Source: Siniperca chuatsi (Eukaryota; Chordata; Actinopteri; Centrarchiformes; Sinipercidae). From it: DNA of 64,000 nt. The notes beneath the pieces were generated by a model, which did no database searches, was not told where the DNA came from, and saw only the letters and a program-made list of their open reading frames with translations. The translations under genes and the position numbers were made by a program. This document shows positions 62,876-64,000 of the stretch, in pieces (position 1 is the first letter of the stretch; each line of letters starts with the position of its first letter). The stretch is taken from contig NC_058043.1 of assembly GCF_020085105.1 (NCBI RefSeq), forward strand, positions 18,860,667 through 18,924,666, in the 5' to 3' direction.

Positions 62876-63643
62876 GCCAACTATGAAAGTAGCATCTCTT
62901 GATGCGTTGATTTGTGATTTTACTACCCAAGGCTAATTTATTTATACAACATACATAGCATACATTTAAACTTTAAAAGAAATTGAAAACAAGCTTTTAA
63001 AGAGTGAATAAAAGAAATGTATAATGTTTATACTGATATAAAAATGAAAATAAATTAAAACAAGATAAAAGCCATAAACAACATTTAGAAGGCAGCAGAG
63101 AATGTAGGATTTAAATCCTGTTTTTAAAGGTGGTCAGAGGTAGGACAAGTATTTGTACAAGTTACAGTAATGCTGAACAGTGATACTATACAAAAGAGGT
63201 GTACTCACTACATTTCAATTTCCTTACTAGCTATCTACAAAATAACACAACATAATAAACAGTGGTCATGGTTTCCCAATGCCAAAAACATCTTTTTTCC
63301 TTCTTGCTCAGAGTGGAGGGTCAGATAGTGTATATAGCAGCTCCCCTTGAGCTGCTCCTAGAGTTTGTTTTTTTATTCAGCATACTGTAGTAGTTAGGTT
63401 AAAGTATTTTACGCATTATCGTAAGCACATTATTTCAGTCACTACAATGTTTTGATTCCCAGGTTTAATACTTCAGATTAACAGCATTTCCACTGAAAGG
63501 CAAATCAGTGTGTGGACACTCTGGTAAGGTGATGAGAGATTAATTATATATTGTACCCTCTGAGTGAAATCATATGGTTTAAAGTAGTTTAAAACAAATT
63601 TAGACAGAGGGTTAAAAAAAAAAAAAAAAATCTTAGTAACACT
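62876..63643. other. No gene seen; candidate poly(A) signal for the gene to the right
   Basis: AT-rich. The minus strand has AATAAA at 63372-63377, about 270 bp past the TAA of the possible exon at 63644. An A homopolymer lies at 63614-63630. Confidence 0.4.
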
Positions 63644-63699
63644 TTAGATTTTTGGTAATCCCAGAGAGGTCTTGTAGGCACCGAAGCTGTATCCTTTAC
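63644..63699 (-). CDS. Possible last coding exon of an unidentified gene
   Basis: Minus strand: a good acceptor (ttccttccttacag) is followed by a frame reading KGYSFGAYKTSLGLPKI and then TAA. A polyadenylation signal follows at 63372-63377. The left-over two bases at the exon start mean phase 1 entry. I do not recognise the peptide, and the other frames either stop at once or run into a poly-Phe tract. An edge donor-like CAG/GTCAGA at 63989-64000 could end the preceding exon. It may be chance. Confidence 0.28.
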
Positions 63700-64000
63700 C
63701 TGTAAGGAAGGAATGAAGATGCATCAGTCTTCTGACTATTGTGTAAACCAATCGCAATGTAAAGTGACAACTAAAATACATGATACCCTCTTAAAAACAC
63801 TGCTTTAGAAGTGTTTACATTCCTTTTATGAAATACATAAATAGATGCTGATTATCTGTTCAGATACAGGAGGTGCTGCAGATTTTGATCCTGACACTCA
63901 AACCACTTTATGACATACCAACATAAAATTATTTGTGTGCAGACTCTGAGGTCTGTGAGGGACAAATGAAGGTTAGGATCAAACCCAAAGGTCTGACCTG

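Overview
The window is vertebrate nuclear DNA, almost certainly from a spiny-rayed teleost (percomorph). The genes are split into many short exons with GT..AG introns, and their reconstructed proteins match vertebrate families over their whole length. The preproghrelin is of the 107-residue fish type, and the spaces between exons are full of fish-type repeats. There are no operons, CRISPR arrays, phages or bacterial genes. All gene models were built by hand: each junction is a GT..AG pair that keeps the frame, and codon totals close exactly. Family assignments rest on remembered vertebrate homologues, not on a search.

Layout, left to right. 154-4130 (-): 5' end of prkcd (protein kinase C delta), cut by the left edge; only the N-terminal C2 region is present. 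4.1-8.2 kb: intergenic repeats. 8.2-9.16 kb: a 5'-truncated LINE. 10-30.5 kb (-): complete fgd5, 21 coding exons, 1483 aa, with DH, PH, FYVE and PH modules. 30.5-45.9 kb: about 15 kb with no supportable gene, made of repeats and plain AT-rich DNA. 45.9-49.6 kb (-): complete ccdc174, 11 exons, 573 aa. 50.7-52.2 kb (+): complete ghrl (preproghrelin), 4 coding exons, 107 aa, the only plus-strand gene. 54-61.6 kb (-): complete tatdn2 (TatD-type metallonuclease), 6 coding exons, 729 aa. 62.1-62.9 kb: a broken LINE. 63.64-63.70 kb (-): a possible last exon of an unidentified gene.

The genes share no pathway. They are linked by conserved synteny: their human counterparts lie on 3p (GHRL/TATDN2 at 3p25.3, CCDC174/FGD5 at 3p25.1, PRKCD at 3p21). 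Ghrl sits head-to-head with ccdc174 and converges on the 3' end of tatdn2.

I found no convincing new molecular system. The observations most worth checking are three perfect inverted AGGTCA-N3-TGACCT palindromes inside a repeat in the last tatdn2 intron, an in-frame 12-bp coding minisatellite in ccdc174 whose units differ only synonymously, a 24-codon uORF whose stop overlaps the fgd5 start codon, a LINE filling most of an fgd5 intron, and the unidentified exon at the right edge.
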